From Plantibacter sp. Leaf314 (GTDB taxonomy: Bacteria > Actinomycetota > Actinomycetes > Actinomycetales > Microbacteriaceae), in assembly GCF_001423185.1 (NCBI RefSeq), contig NZ_LMOB01000001.1, forward strand, positions 479,373-543,372: a stretch of 64,000 nt of DNA. Direction: 5' to 3'. Below the pieces are notes generated by a model. It had not been told where the DNA came from and did not search any database. It saw only the letters and a program-made list of their open reading frames with translations. Positions 51,333-60,314 of the stretch are shown piece after piece; the first letter of the stretch is position 1, and every line of letters starts with the position of its first letter. The translations under genes and the position numbers were made by a program.

Positions 51333-51357
51333 AGAAGTCTCCTGTTCGGCAAAACTT

Positions 51358-51367
51358 TGTAAGGACA
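51358..51367. promoter_or_regulatory. GntR operator-like site, tgtaaggaca
   Basis: One mismatch from tgtcaggaca. It lies 26 bases upstream of the leftward tautomerase start codon. Confidence 0.45.
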
Positions 51368-51414
51368 TTCTTACCTTAGCGGCTCACCGGGCCTCTGTCA
51401 CCAATAAGTAAATA

Positions 51415-51424
51415 TGTCCTGACT
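51415..51424. promoter_or_regulatory. GntR operator-like site, tgtcctgact
   Basis: One mismatch from tgtcctgaca. It lies about 92 bases upstream of the sugar-binding protein gene. A further half site, ttgtcag, follows at 51438-51444. Confidence 0.5.
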
Positions 51425-51516
51425 TTCTATTGCCCTCTTGTCAGTTCTTCACTAGCTTGAGCCCTGCAATGATGCACGGGCCGCCCGAGGCCCACCCCTC
51501 GAAAGGACACAACGAA

Positions 51517-52542
51517 GTGAACACCTCAGCACGACGCTCGCTCCTCGGCACGATCGCCCTCGTCGGCGTCGCTGCACTCGCCCTGGCCGGTTGCACGGCG
51601 ACCCCGAGCGCCGGCAGCAGCTCAGACGCCGGGCTCGCCTCCGGTTTCGGATCGCGCGCGGACAACCGCGACGCCTACTTCTTCACCTACTACAACCCGG
51701 CGAGCGACCCGTTCTGGGCGCAGATCCTGAAGGGCGGCGAGGACGCCGCCGAGCTCGGTCACCTGAATCTCACCCACCAGACCGCGGAAGGCGACCCGGA
51801 CAAGATGGTCGACCTCGTCGGCACGGCGATCGCGACCAAGCCCTCGCTCATCTTCATGCCGTTCAACGAGGGTGAGAAATGGTCGAAAGTGGCCTGTGAC
51901 GCCCACGACGCCGGTATCACCGTCATCGCCTACAACGTGCCCGCTCCTGACAGCGCGAAGGACTGCGTGTCCGGCTTCGTCGGCCAGGACTTCACCGAAG
52001 TCGGCACGCTCGTCGGCGAACGCCTCCTGAAGGAAGTCGACCTCAAGGAGGGCGACAAGGTCATGTTCCCGGCTGAAGAACCGGAACAGGACTACGCGAT
52101 CAAGCGAGGCGGCGGCGTCCAGAAGGCCCTCGACGAGGTCGGCGCCAAGGGTGAGTACCTCCGCACGTCCGGCGCCGACGAGGAAGCCCTCAACTCCATG
52201 ACGTCGTGGCTGACCGCGAACCCCGACGTCAAGGCGATCGTCCCGCTCGGCGGCACGCCGCACCGGAACGTCGTCGCCGCCATGGAGGCTGCGGGCATCT
52301 CCGTCCCGGTCGTCGGTTTCGACACGTCCCCGCAGGTGATCCAGGGCATCAAGGACGGCAAGATCCTCGCGACCGCCGATCAGCAGGGCTACGTGCAGGG
52401 GTACCAGTCGGTCATGCAGGGCATTCTGTCGATCGACTTCGGCCTCTCCCCCGCCAACATCAACTCCGGCGGCCTCGGCCTGATCGACAAGTCCAACGTC
52501 TCCTTCCTCGAGGAGAAGGACCTGCAGGGCATCCGCTACTGA
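51517..52542 (+). CDS. Sugar/polyol ABC transporter substrate-binding lipoprotein
   Basis: This is a 341-residue periplasmic-binding protein of the type 1 (ribose-like) class. A lipoprotein signal with lipobox LAGC at about 23-26 is followed by a serine-rich linker. The mature part shows YNPASDPFWAQILKGGEDAA, IATKPSLIFMPFNEGEKW and VGFDTSPQVIQGIKDGKILATADQQ, all standard blocks. A GAAAGGA site precedes the GTG at 51517. It is the first gene of a three-part importer preceded by GntR operator-like sites. In an inositol locus, inositol or a related polyol is the likely ligand. Confidence 0.9.
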   Translation: MNTSARRSLLGTIALVGVAALALAGCTATPSAGSSSDAGLASGFGSRADNRDAYFFTYYNPASDPFWAQILKGGEDAAELGHLNLTHQTAEGDPDKMVDLVGTAIATKPSLIFMPFNEGEKWSKVACDAHDAGITVIAYNVPAPDSAKDCVSGFVGQDFTEVGTLVGERLLKEVDLKEGDKVMFPAEEPEQDYAIKRGGGVQKALDEVGAKGEYLRTSGADEEALNSMTSWLTANPDVKAIVPLGGTPHRNVVAAMEAAGISVPVVGFDTSPQVIQGIKDGKILATADQQGYVQGYQSVMQGILSIDFGLSPANINSGGLGLIDKSNVSFLEEKDLQGIRY

Positions 52543-52643
52543 CGCCCGCCCACAGCGCCGGGGGCCGATCCACGACCCTCGGCGCACCGCACGGCATCCC
52601 CTCTCCGAACCGACCGCGATCCGTCGCGCACCGAAGGACCCCC

Positions 52644-53735
52644 ATGTCTCAACCACCCACGCGCGAACCCGCGCCCATCCTGACCGCCCCGCTCTCCACG
52701 GAGAGCATCTCCCAGCCGCGCAAGCTGTCCGACAACCAACCGCACGGATTCGTCGACCGACTGCGGGACACGATCACCTACACCCGCGGACGCGGCGCAC
52801 TCGAGATCGGCATCATCTTCGCGATCGTCCTGCTCGGCTTCATCATCGCCGGCGTGGTCGCACCGGACGCGTTCCCGTTCCTGTCGCCGAGCAACCTCTC
52901 CGGCGTCATCTCCCAGTCCATCCCCGTGCTCGCCATCCTCGGCATCGGCGCCGGGATCCTCATGATCGCGGGCGAGTTCGACCTGTCGCTCGGCGCGAAC
53001 ATCGGCTTCTCCGCGATCATCTTCATCCGCGTCTCCGAGGCCGTCGGCTGGGGCTGGGGTGCACTCGCAGCCATCGCCTGCGGCACCGGCATCGCGCTCA
53101 TCAACGGCCTCATCGTCGTCGTCACCAAGATCCCGTCCTTCATCGCCACACTCGGTATGGGGTTCTTCTGGACCGGTGCAAGCCTCTTCGTGAACGGCAC
53201 ATCGCCCGCAATCCTGTCGAGCGCGAAGGACGACACGCTCGTCACGCTCTTCGCCGGCGACTTCGGCCTGTTCCGGTCACAGCTGGTCTGGTTGCTCGTC
53301 ATCGGCGTGATCGGCTGGCTCTTCCTCCACCGGCACAAGCGCGGCAACCACGTCTACGCCGTCGGCGGCAACGCGGCCGCGGCGAAGGCGATCTCCATCA
53401 ACCCGGCCGTCGTCCGGCTCATGGCGTTCGGCATCTTCGGCGGACTCGTCGGGTTCGCCTCGATCCTTATCGCGGTCCGCACCTCGTCGATGCAGCCGGG
53501 GAGCACCGATGACTACACGCTCATGGCCATCGCCGCCGCCGTCGTCGGTGGGACCTCGCTCCTCGGCGGTCGAGGCAGCATCGTCGGCATGATCATCGGC
53601 GCCGCCCTCATCCGCATCATCGAGAACGGACTCATCCTCGCGAAGGCGCCCGGCTTCTACATCCAACTCTTCGTCGGCCTCATCATCGTGATCGCCGCCA
53701 TCTTCAACAAGCTCATGGAAGGAAAGGCCTCGTGA
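52644..53735 (+). CDS. Sugar/polyol ABC transporter permease (RbsC/FrcC type)
   Basis: This is a 363-residue membrane protein of the branched-chain/ribose permease class. A polar tail of about 50 residues precedes roughly ten membrane segments. Family marks are IPVLAILGIGAGILMIAGEFDLSLGANIGF and the cytoplasmic loop YAVGGNAAAAKAISINPAVV, which contacts the ATPase. It follows the binding-protein gene by 101 bases with its own GAAGGA site and overlaps the ATPase gene by four bases (GTGA). Confidence 0.92.
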   Translation: MSQPPTREPAPILTAPLSTESISQPRKLSDNQPHGFVDRLRDTITYTRGRGALEIGIIFAIVLLGFIIAGVVAPDAFPFLSPSNLSGVISQSIPVLAILGIGAGILMIAGEFDLSLGANIGFSAIIFIRVSEAVGWGWGALAAIACGTGIALINGLIVVVTKIPSFIATLGMGFFWTGASLFVNGTSPAILSSAKDDTLVTLFAGDFGLFRSQLVWLLVIGVIGWLFLHRHKRGNHVYAVGGNAAAAKAISINPAVVRLMAFGIFGGLVGFASILIAVRTSSMQPGSTDDYTLMAIAAAVVGGTSLLGGRGSIVGMIIGAALIRIIENGLILAKAPGFYIQLFVGLIIVIAAIFNKLMEGKAS

Positions 53736-54526
53736 TCATCGACGCCACCATCGACACCGCGACGCCTCTGCTCAGGGTCGAGGGAGTCACCAAGCGATAC
53801 GGAGCCAACACCGTCCTGAACGACGTCTCCTTCGACATCGGCCACAGCGAGGTCGTCGGCCTCCTCGGCGACAATGGCGCCGGCAAGTCGACGCTCGTGA
53901 AGATCATGTCGGGCGTCGTCCAGATGTCGTCGGGTTCGTACACCTGGGAAGGTCAGCATCACGACACCGTCAACCGGGCGCTGACGGAACAGCTCGGCGT
54001 CGAGACGATCTTCCAGGACTCGGCGCTCGTGCCACAGATGTCCATCACACGAAACCTGTTCATGGGTCGGGAGATCACCAACCGTCTCGGTCTCATGAAG
54101 ATGAAGCAGATGGACGCGATCACCTCGGAGATCCTGGACACCGTCGTGACGATCGAGGGCATCAAGTCCTCGAAGCAGCTCGTTGCCTCGCTGTCAGGCG
54201 GCCAAGCACAGGCGGTCGCCATCGCCCGAGCGGTGCACTTCAAGCGAAGCCTGCTCATTCTGGACGAACCGACGTCCGCGCTCGCCGTGCGGGCGACCGA
54301 GGCGCTGCTCAACTATCTCCGACAGTTGAAGTCGGAGGGCGTGAGCTCGGTGCTGGTCACCCACAACCTGCACCACGCCTACCAGGTGTGTGACCGGCAC
54401 ATCGTCATGAACCACGGGCGGAAGATCCTCGATGTCCGCCGCGAGGACACGAGTGTCGAAGAACTCACTGCTGCTGTCGTCGAGGGCGCGGTCGGCGTCG
54501 AGCGGTTCCGCACTGGCGCGTTCTGA
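53732..54526 (+). CDS. Sugar/polyol ABC transporter ATP-binding protein
   Basis: This is a 264-residue ATPase with a single nucleotide-binding domain. Walker A is GDNGAGKST, the signature is LSGGQAQAVAIARAV and Walker B is LLILDEPTSAL. Most ribose-type systems use a tandem two-domain ATPase of about 500 residues; this one is the short FrcA-like form that dimerises. It starts with GTG overlapping the permease stop. A hairpin terminator follows its stop. Confidence 0.92.
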   Translation: MIIDATIDTATPLLRVEGVTKRYGANTVLNDVSFDIGHSEVVGLLGDNGAGKSTLVKIMSGVVQMSSGSYTWEGQHHDTVNRALTEQLGVETIFQDSALVPQMSITRNLFMGREITNRLGLMKMKQMDAITSEILDTVVTIEGIKSSKQLVASLSGGQAQAVAIARAVHFKRSLLILDEPTSALAVRATEALLNYLRQLKSEGVSSVLVTHNLHHAYQVCDRHIVMNHGRKILDVRREDTSVEELTAAVVEGAVGVERFRTGAF

Positions 54527-54542
54527 ATCAATGCCACCTCCT

Positions 54543-54581
54543 GCGAGCCCTGCCCCACCGTTGCGTGGCGGCAGGGCTCGC
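54543..54581 (+). terminator. Intrinsic terminator after the sugar ABC operon
   Basis: A 12-base-pair stem, gcgagccctgcc/ggcagggctcgc, has an inner ccac/gtgg stem in its loop. It starts 17 bases after the ATPase stop. It separates the importer operon from the MFS gene. Confidence 0.8.
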
Positions 54582-54624
54582 TTCGTGAAGACGCTCATGT
54601 CGGCACTAGCGCTTGTTGGCAGAA

Positions 54625-54642
54625 TGTCCTAACATAAGGACA
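54625..54642. promoter_or_regulatory. GntR operator-like dyad before the MFS porter
   Basis: The sequence tgtcctaacataaggaca contains tgtcctaaca (one mismatch from the perfect operator) and forms a larger dyad tgtcct/aggaca. It lies 75 bases upstream of the MFS start, in the promoter zone. Confidence 0.55.
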
Positions 54643-54716
54643 CATTCTCACCCGGTTCAGCGTCGACAACCGGCCCATCGGGGCTGGAGGCGGGAACACG
54701 CAAAGGAGCGAACAAC

Positions 54717-56150
54717 GTGTCTCATGGTGGAACGATCACCAATGCTGTGAAGGTGGCCCTGCCGCCCCTCGGCAACGGCCCATACAACAAGCGCCTCGGC
54801 CTCGTCGCCGTCATCGCGACCTTCGGCGGGCTCCTCTTCGGCTACGACACCGGCGTCCTCAACGGCGCTTTGTCATTCATGATGGAGTACTTCGGCCTCA
54901 ACTCCTTCCAAGAAGGGCTCATCACCTTCACCCTGCTGATCGGCGCAGCGGTCGGCGCCTTCTTCGGCGGTCGTCTCTCCGACCGCCTGGGCCGCAAGCG
55001 CAACATCCTCATCATCGCCGTCCTGTTCTTCATCGGCGCCGGCGGCTGCGTCATCGCTCCGAGCTACGAGATCCTCCTCGTCTTCCGCTTCATCCTCGGT
55101 CTCGCCGTGGGTGGCGCCTCGGTCACCGTCCCGGTCTACCTCGCCGAGGTCGCCCCGTTCGAGAAGCGCGGAAGCCTCGTCTCCCGCAATGAACTGATGA
55201 TCGTCGGCGGGCAGTTCCTCGCCTTCGCCATCAACGCCATCATCGGCAATGTCTGGGGCTCCAACGACCACGTCTGGCGCTACATGCTCGCCATCGCCGT
55301 GATTCCGGCGTTCGTCCTGTTCTTCGGCATGCTCCGGATGCCCGAGAGTCCGCGCTGGCTCCTCGCTCGCGGTCGCGACGACGAGGCCCTCGAGGTGCTC
55401 CGGCAGGTGCGATCCGAGGAGCGGGCCGTCGCCGAGATGGAAGAGGTCCGGCAGCTTTCCGTGATCGAGAAGGACGAGCAGTCCGGCACCTTCATGGACA
55501 TCGTGCGGACCCCGTGGATCCGACGCCTCCTCTTCATCGGCATCGGCATCGCCGCCTACCAGCAGCTCACCGGCATCAACTCGATGATGTACTACGGCAC
55601 CCAGGTGCTCGAGGCGGCCGGCTTCACCCGGAACGCGGCGCTGAGCTTCAACGTCCTGAACGGTGTGATGTCCGTCACGGCGATGCTCGTGGCGCTCTCC
55701 ATCATCAACCGCTTCAACCGTCGCTCGCTGATGCTGTTCGGCTTCATCGGGACCACGACGATGCACCTGCTCGTCGGCGCCATCGGCCTGGGGCTCCCCG
55801 AGGACAACCCCGTCCGCCCGTGGTTGCTCCTCATCGCGATCCTGCTCTTCATCGGGATCATGCAGGGCACCATAGGCCCTCTCGCCTGGCTCATGATCGC
55901 CGAGATCTTCCCACTGAAGATGCGCGGCGTCATGATCGGCATCACCGTCCTGGTGCTCTGGTCCACGAACGCGATCATCTCGTTGGCGTTCCCCTCGCTC
56001 GTCGAGTCGCTCGGTTTCGGAACGTTCCTGCTCTTCGCAGCGGTCGGTCTCCTCGCCATCCTCTTCGTCGCGACGAGCGTCCCGGAGACGAAGGGCAAGA
56101 GCCTGGAGTCCCTCGAGGACCACTTCAAGGAGCAGTACAAGACGTTCTGA
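54717..56150 (+). CDS. MFS sugar porter (inositol/xylose transporter type)
   Basis: This is a 477-residue major-facilitator protein with twelve predicted membrane segments. Sugar-porter signatures are present: GRLSDRLGRKR after segment two, PESPRWLL after segment six and VPETKGKSLE near the C-terminus. The QQLTGINSMMYYG motif in segment seven is the sugar-binding block. Its start FGGLLFGYDTGVLNGAL is close to actinobacterial myo-inositol permeases. The GTG at 54717 has an AAAGGAG site. It shares the local GntR operator motif and faces the iol genes across a strong terminator. Confidence 0.92.
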   Translation: MSHGGTITNAVKVALPPLGNGPYNKRLGLVAVIATFGGLLFGYDTGVLNGALSFMMEYFGLNSFQEGLITFTLLIGAAVGAFFGGRLSDRLGRKRNILIIAVLFFIGAGGCVIAPSYEILLVFRFILGLAVGGASVTVPVYLAEVAPFEKRGSLVSRNELMIVGGQFLAFAINAIIGNVWGSNDHVWRYMLAIAVIPAFVLFFGMLRMPESPRWLLARGRDDEALEVLRQVRSEERAVAEMEEVRQLSVIEKDEQSGTFMDIVRTPWIRRLLFIGIGIAAYQQLTGINSMMYYGTQVLEAAGFTRNAALSFNVLNGVMSVTAMLVALSIINRFNRRSLMLFGFIGTTTMHLLVGAIGLGLPEDNPVRPWLLLIAILLFIGIMQGTIGPLAWLMIAEIFPLKMRGVMIGITVLVLWSTNAIISLAFPSLVESLGFGTFLLFAAVGLLAILFVATSVPETKGKSLESLEDHFKEQYKTF

Positions 56151-56169
56151 TCGGCAGCCGCTGTACCGC

Positions 56170-56206
56170 CGAACGGCCCGCCCTCATCGAGAGGGCGGGC
56201 CGTTCG
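56170..56206. terminator. Strong bidirectional terminator
   Basis: A 16-base-pair hairpin, cgaacggcccgccctc, with an atcga loop begins 20 bases after the MFS stop. It lies 41 bases before the convergent oxidoreductase stop and can end both transcripts. Confidence 0.88.
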
Positions 56207-56247
56207 GTCGTGGGGGCTTCATCCCCCGGCTCCGTGTGCCGGAGGCG

Positions 56248-57273
56248 TCAGACGGATGAGAGGTCGACCCACGCTCCGAGGCGGTCGCTGTGCCGCGCTG
56301 CCTCGAGGATCGCGAACGTCGCGAGCGAGCCCTCGACGGCGACAGGGAACCCGCCCGACCCGGAGTCGACGGCGTCGCGGACACCGGTGTAGAAGTCCTG
56401 CCACCGGCCGTCGGCCCGCGGGTAGGGCCGACGCTCGCCATCGACCGTCGTCAGCCTGCCCCACCGCTCGTGCGGCTCGACACCCCACCCCTGGTCGCCC
56501 GGTCGCAGGCCGGCGAGCACCTGCTCGGTCTGGATGTCGAGTCCGTCCAGGGTGATGGTCCCGGAGCTTCCGGTGACCCGGAGGCGCGGCCGGCCGTCCG
56601 GCTGGAGGACGTCGGATGCGACGATCGACCGGACACCGTTCCGGTGCTCGATCACCAGATCGAAGGCGTACTCGTAGGCGTCAGCGGGTCGGCGGTCGAT
56701 CGTCGCGAACACCCGGTCCGCCGGCCCGAGGGCTTCGCGCACCTGGTCCACGATATGACTCCCGAGGTCGAGGAGCTGGCCGCCCCCTGACCCGTCGGCA
56801 GTCGCCTCGGGCTCCCAGCGGTCGAGCACGTTCTCGACCGTCCGGAGGTCACCGACCGCTCCGGAACGGACGATCGCCCGCAGCGTCCTGGACTCCGAGT
56901 CCCAACGCCGGTTCTGGAACACGCTGAGCGGCACGCCCCGCTCGGCGGCGTAGGAGACGAGCTCGCGGGCCTCGGCGAGGCTGACGGCCATCGGTTTGTC
57001 GACGATCACGGGTATGGCCGCGTCGATCACCTGTTTCGCGAGATCGATGCGTCCTGACGGCGGCGTCGAAATCGTGACGACGTCGACGCCGGATGCCAGC
57101 AATTCGGCCAGGGTGTCGAAGGCTGGGACACCAGGATGATCCGATGCCAACTCCGCGCGTCTCGCCGGCGAACGGGTCACCACACCGGCGAGGACGCCCT
57201 CGCCGAGTGCGGCGACGAACGGGGCGTGGAACGTGCGCCCGCCGAAACCGTATCCGACGAGGCCGAGTCTCAC
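56248..57273 (-). CDS. Gfo/Idh/MocA-family oxidoreductase
   Basis: This is a 341-residue NAD(P)-dependent sugar oxidoreductase. The Rossmann motif GLVGYGFGGRTFHAPF is at residues 4-19 and the catalytic lysine is in VDKPMA near residue 94. The substrate loop with DLGSHIVDQ lies near residue 170. It belongs to the YvaA/scyllo-inositol-dehydrogenase-like branch by its GGRTFHAPF start. It overlaps the upstream isomerase gene by four bases, so the two act together, probably on a sugar or inositol stereoisomer feeding the iol pathway. It ends near a strong terminator. Confidence 0.87.
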   Translation of the reverse strand: MRLGLVGYGFGGRTFHAPFVAALGEGVLAGVVTRSPARRAELASDHPGVPAFDTLAELLASGVDVVTISTPPSGRIDLAKQVIDAAIPVIVDKPMAVSLAEARELVSYAAERGVPLSVFQNRRWDSESRTLRAIVRSGAVGDLRTVENVLDRWEPEATADGSGGGQLLDLGSHIVDQVREALGPADRVFATIDRRPADAYEYAFDLVIEHRNGVRSIVASDVLQPDGRPRLRVTGSSGTITLDGLDIQTEQVLAGLRPGDQGWGVEPHERWGRLTTVDGERRPYPRADGRWQDFYTGVRDAVDSGSGGFPVAVEGSLATFAILEAARHSDRLGAWVDLSSV

Positions 57274-58181
57274 GCGTCGGCTCCCGCTCCCTCATTCGAG
57301 GCGGCCGCGCGGCCGGTGTCGATGAGGGCGCGGAGGCGCTCGAGCTGGAACCGCGAGATCTCGTCGGCGCGCTCGTCCTCCGCGAAGACGTTCGACACGA
57401 GGATGGCGTCCTCGCGATCGAGGAAGCCTGTGCGACCGAGCGTCGCGAAGAGTCCCGTCCAGTCGACGTCACCGTCGCCGATCGCGAGGTGCTGGTGCAC
57501 ACGTGCCGCGTTGCCCGGCGGGTTGCTGATGTATCGAAGGCCATGCGACCGGTGGTGGTCGAAGGTGTCCGCCGCGTACACCGCACCGAGTCGGTCGCCG
57601 AGCTCAGGCAGCAGGCTGGCAGCGCGGTCGCCGGAGTGGAAGGTGTGCGAGGCGACGTAGACGAAGCCGACGGATGACGAATTCAAGCCGCGGATGATCC
57701 GCCAGGCCTCGAGCCCGTCCTCGACGAAGTCGTCGGGGTGCGGGTCGAAGTTGATCCGGACACCCTCCCGCTCGGCGAGCGGCAACAGGGTCTCCATCGA
57801 ACGGTAGAACGCCGCCTCCGAGTCCTCGCTGCGCTCCGGCCGGCCGCTGAACTCGGTGTTGAGGGTGTCGACACCGAGCTCGACCGCCAGCCGGATGATG
57901 CGCGAGAAGTTCCGGACGGCAGCCTCCCGCTGTGGCTCCTCGGGTGATGAGATGCGCTGCACCGGCAGGAGTGCCGGGATCGTGATCCCGGCGTCGGCGA
58001 CGCGCTTGCGCAGGGCGGCGACGAGGGCGTCGTCGGCCTTGGGGTAGCGGTAGAACGGCCCGAAGTCGGCGTGCGGCGTCAGCTGCAGGTGGTCGTACCC
58101 GAGCCGTGCGGCGATGTCGGGGAAGTCGAGCAGCCCGTGGTCGTGGTGGTACGGGGTCGGGTCGAGGGCGATGCGGACCAT
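57270..58181 (-). CDS. Sugar phosphate isomerase/epimerase (AP endonuclease 2-like TIM barrel)
   Basis: This is a 303-residue TIM-barrel protein. It starts VRIALDPTPYHHDHGLLDFPDIAARLGYDHLQL-like and carries likely metal ligands in LNTEFSGRPE, NFDPHPDDF and VASHTFHSGD. It resembles IolH/IolI-type enzymes, which isomerise or cleave inosose derivatives. A GAAGGAG site precedes the ATG at 58181. It follows a hairpin after the iolG-like gene and overlaps the following dehydrogenase gene by four bases, so the pair forms a module. The exact reaction is unknown. Confidence 0.83.
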   Translation of the reverse strand: MVRIALDPTPYHHDHGLLDFPDIAARLGYDHLQLTPHADFGPFYRYPKADDALVAALRKRVADAGITIPALLPVQRISSPEEPQREAAVRNFSRIIRLAVELGVDTLNTEFSGRPERSEDSEAAFYRSMETLLPLAEREGVRINFDPHPDDFVEDGLEAWRIIRGLNSSSVGFVYVASHTFHSGDRAASLLPELGDRLGAVYAADTFDHHRSHGLRYISNPPGNAARVHQHLAIGDGDVDWTGLFATLGRTGFLDREDAILVSNVFAEDERADEISRFQLERLRALIDTGRAAASNEGAGADA

Positions 58182-58201
58182 CGGGGAACTCCTTCGTCAG
58201 T

Positions 58202-58239
58202 GCGTCCGGCCGGCGTCGCGAGGGACCCCGACCGGACGC
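58202..58239 (-). terminator. Probable terminator after the iolG-like gene
   Basis: The arms gcgtccgg and ccggacgc (8 pairs, extended by an inner cgg/ccg) form a hairpin just beyond the stop of the iolG-like gene, read leftward. It may end or attenuate the iol transcript before the isomerase pair. Confidence 0.5.
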
Positions 58240-58242
58240 GGA

Positions 58243-59307
58243 TCAAGCGTAGAACGCGGGGCGCTCGGGAACGACGACGGGCACCGGGCCGTCGGTGTTG
58301 AGGGCGGTGACGCCGGCCTCGCAGGCGAGTGCCACCTTGTAGCCGTCCCAGGCGTTCGGGCCGTCGACGAGCGTGCCGAGACGGACGGCGTCCACCCAGC
58401 GCTGCACCTGCTCGTCGTAGGCCGCGGCGAACCGGGTCACGAAGCTCGTGTGGTCGGCGACGCTGAAGCGGCCGTCCTTCCACTGCTGCAGCCCCGACGG
58501 CTGGCCGATGCGTGCGATGCTCTCGGCGAAGACGGCCTCGGTCGCGACCTGGTAGCCGAACTGGACGCTCACGTTCATCTCGACGTCGACGAGGACACCG
58601 TTCGCGAGCTCGATGATGACGAGGATCGGCTCGCGCAGGTGGTCGGGGCTCAGCCGGTTGCGGCGCGGGTACTTCACCTCGACGCTCGCGACGGTCGAGC
58701 CGGCCACCCACGGCAGCACGTCGAACTCGTGCACGACGGAGTCGGTGATGAGCATCGTCTGCGTGTATGTGTCGGGGACGACCGCGTTGCGGTGGACACC
58801 GCGGAGCATGAGGAGCTCGCCGGCCTCGCCCGACTCGACGAGGGCGCGCAGCTGCTGGTACTCGGCGTCGAACCGGCGCATGAACCCGACCTGGATGTGC
58901 GGTCGGTCGAGCTGCTGCTCGGCCTCGAGCACCCGCCACGACGACGTGGAGTCGGGCGTCAGCGGCTTCTCGCAGAGGATCGGGAGTCCGGCGGCGAGTG
59001 CCGGCAGGAGCACCGGCTCGTGGAACTGCCCGGGGGTCGCGATGAGGACGGCGTCCACAGCGCCGGCCGCGATCGCGTCCTCGATCCGCGTGAACGCCTG
59101 GGCCCCGGGGGCGTTGGCGGCCGCGGCTGCGGCGCGGCCTGCGTCCGGTTCGATGATCGCCGCGACGACCGCACCGCTCACGCGTTCGGTGATCCGTTTG
59201 ACGTGGTCGGCTCCCATCAGGCCGGCACCGACGATGCCCACCCGGAGGTCGCCGGTCCGTGCGTCGGTCCCCGTGGGACGGTCAGTGGTCTGGGTGGTGG
59301 TGCTCAT
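58243..59307 (-). CDS. iolG: Gfo/Idh/MocA-family dehydrogenase, inositol 2-dehydrogenase-like
   Basis: This is a 354-residue protein. The Rossmann motif is RVGIVGAGLMGADH near residue 22. The catalytic lysine is in LCEKPLTPD and the active-site histidine in DSVVHEFDVLPW. These blocks match myo-inositol 2-dehydrogenases, which make scyllo-inosose with NAD. The ATG at 59307 has a GGAAGG site. It follows the IolE-like gene and belongs to the iolABDE operon, so inositol is the likely substrate, although related family members oxidise other cyclitols. Confidence 0.85.
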   Translation of the reverse strand: MSTTTQTTDRPTGTDARTGDLRVGIVGAGLMGADHVKRITERVSGAVVAAIIEPDAGRAAAAAANAPGAQAFTRIEDAIAAGAVDAVLIATPGQFHEPVLLPALAAGLPILCEKPLTPDSTSSWRVLEAEQQLDRPHIQVGFMRRFDAEYQQLRALVESGEAGELLMLRGVHRNAVVPDTYTQTMLITDSVVHEFDVLPWVAGSTVASVEVKYPRRNRLSPDHLREPILVIIELANGVLVDVEMNVSVQFGYQVATEAVFAESIARIGQPSGLQQWKDGRFSVADHTSFVTRFAAAYDEQVQRWVDAVRLGTLVDGPNAWDGYKVALACEAGVTALNTDGPVPVVVPERPAFYA

Positions 59308-59348
59308 GGCGTCGGTGCCTTCCGTGGGTTCTGGCTGGTCGGGGTGGG

Positions 59349-60272
59349 TCAGCTGACGCGGGCCGCGGCGGTCTCGCCGAAGATGTGCTCGCGCGTGCGC
59401 TTGGCGATGGGGAACGGGCGATCGATCGAGCAGCCGTACATGTCCTGCTCGACGATGCCGAAGATCTGCGGGTCGAGTGCCGCGACGCGCTCGATGATGG
59501 GGCCGAGCTCCGGGACGCCGAACGGCGGCTCCACCATGATGTCCTGGGTGACGGCCTCGGCGAACGGCACGTCGTTCTTCAGGACGTCGAACAGCAGGCT
59601 CGTGTCGACCTGCTTCAGGTGCAGGTAGCCGATCCGCGACGGGTGGTCGTCGATGAGCTTGAGGTTGTCGCCGCCGTAGTAGGAGAAGTGGCCCGTGTCG
59701 AGGCAGAGGTTCGTGTACCGCTCGTCGGTCTCCGCGAGGAAGCGCTCGACCTCTCTCGTCGTCCCGACGTGGCTGTCGGCGTGGGAGTGGAACTGCTGCT
59801 TGATTCCGAACTCCTCGAGGAGGGCCTTGCCGAGGCGGTCGTGACCCGCGGCGAGCTTCGCCCACTGCCCGTCGTCGAGGGTGCGCGCCTCGAGGACCTC
59901 GCTCGTCGCGTCACTGCGCCACAGGTCCGGGATCACCACGAGGTGCTCGGCCCCGAGCTTCGAGACGAGCCCGGCGATGTCGAGCGCCTGGTCCCAGGCG
60001 CGCTTCCACTGGTCGTCGCCCTTGTGGAAGCCGGTGAAGACGGTCCCCGCCGAGAGCTTGAGCCCACGGGAGCCGAGTTCGTCGGCGAGTTGGTTCGGGT
60101 CGGTGGGGAGGTACCCGTACGGGCCGAGCTCGATCCACTCGTATCCGGAAGCGACGACCTCGTCGAGGAACCGCTCCCACGGGACCTGCTTCGGGTCGTC
60201 GGGGAACCAGACACCCCAGGAGTCGGGAGCGGTGCCGATACGGATCGACGGGGTGGTGGTGGATGCTGACAT
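59349..60272 (-). CDS. iolE: Inosose dehydratase-like TIM-barrel protein (IolE type)
   Basis: This is a 307-residue TIM barrel. It starts RIGTAPDSWGVWFPDDPKQ and has metal-site segments FHSHADSHVGT, LCLDTGHFSYYGG and YLHLKQVD. Proteins of this sequence in actinobacterial iol operons dehydrate scyllo-inosose to the trihydroxycyclohexanedione that IolD hydrolyses. The ATG at 60272 has an AAGGA site. It is placed directly after iolD and before the iolG-like gene. A sugar phosphate epimerase role is an alternative. Confidence 0.8.
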   Translation of the reverse strand: MSASTTTPSIRIGTAPDSWGVWFPDDPKQVPWERFLDEVVASGYEWIELGPYGYLPTDPNQLADELGSRGLKLSAGTVFTGFHKGDDQWKRAWDQALDIAGLVSKLGAEHLVVIPDLWRSDATSEVLEARTLDDGQWAKLAAGHDRLGKALLEEFGIKQQFHSHADSHVGTTREVERFLAETDERYTNLCLDTGHFSYYGGDNLKLIDDHPSRIGYLHLKQVDTSLLFDVLKNDVPFAEAVTQDIMVEPPFGVPELGPIIERVAALDPQIFGIVEQDMYGCSIDRPFPIAKRTREHIFGETAAARVS

Positions 60273-60314
60273 CGGGTTCCTTCGGTACTCGTTCGTGGGG
60301 TTCTGGTCGGTCAC

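Noticed and set aside
51405..51411. A ttactta element (minus strand) near the sugar ABC promoter as a third ROK site
   Set aside because: It lacks the dyad partner and is short enough to be chance or part of a -10 region.
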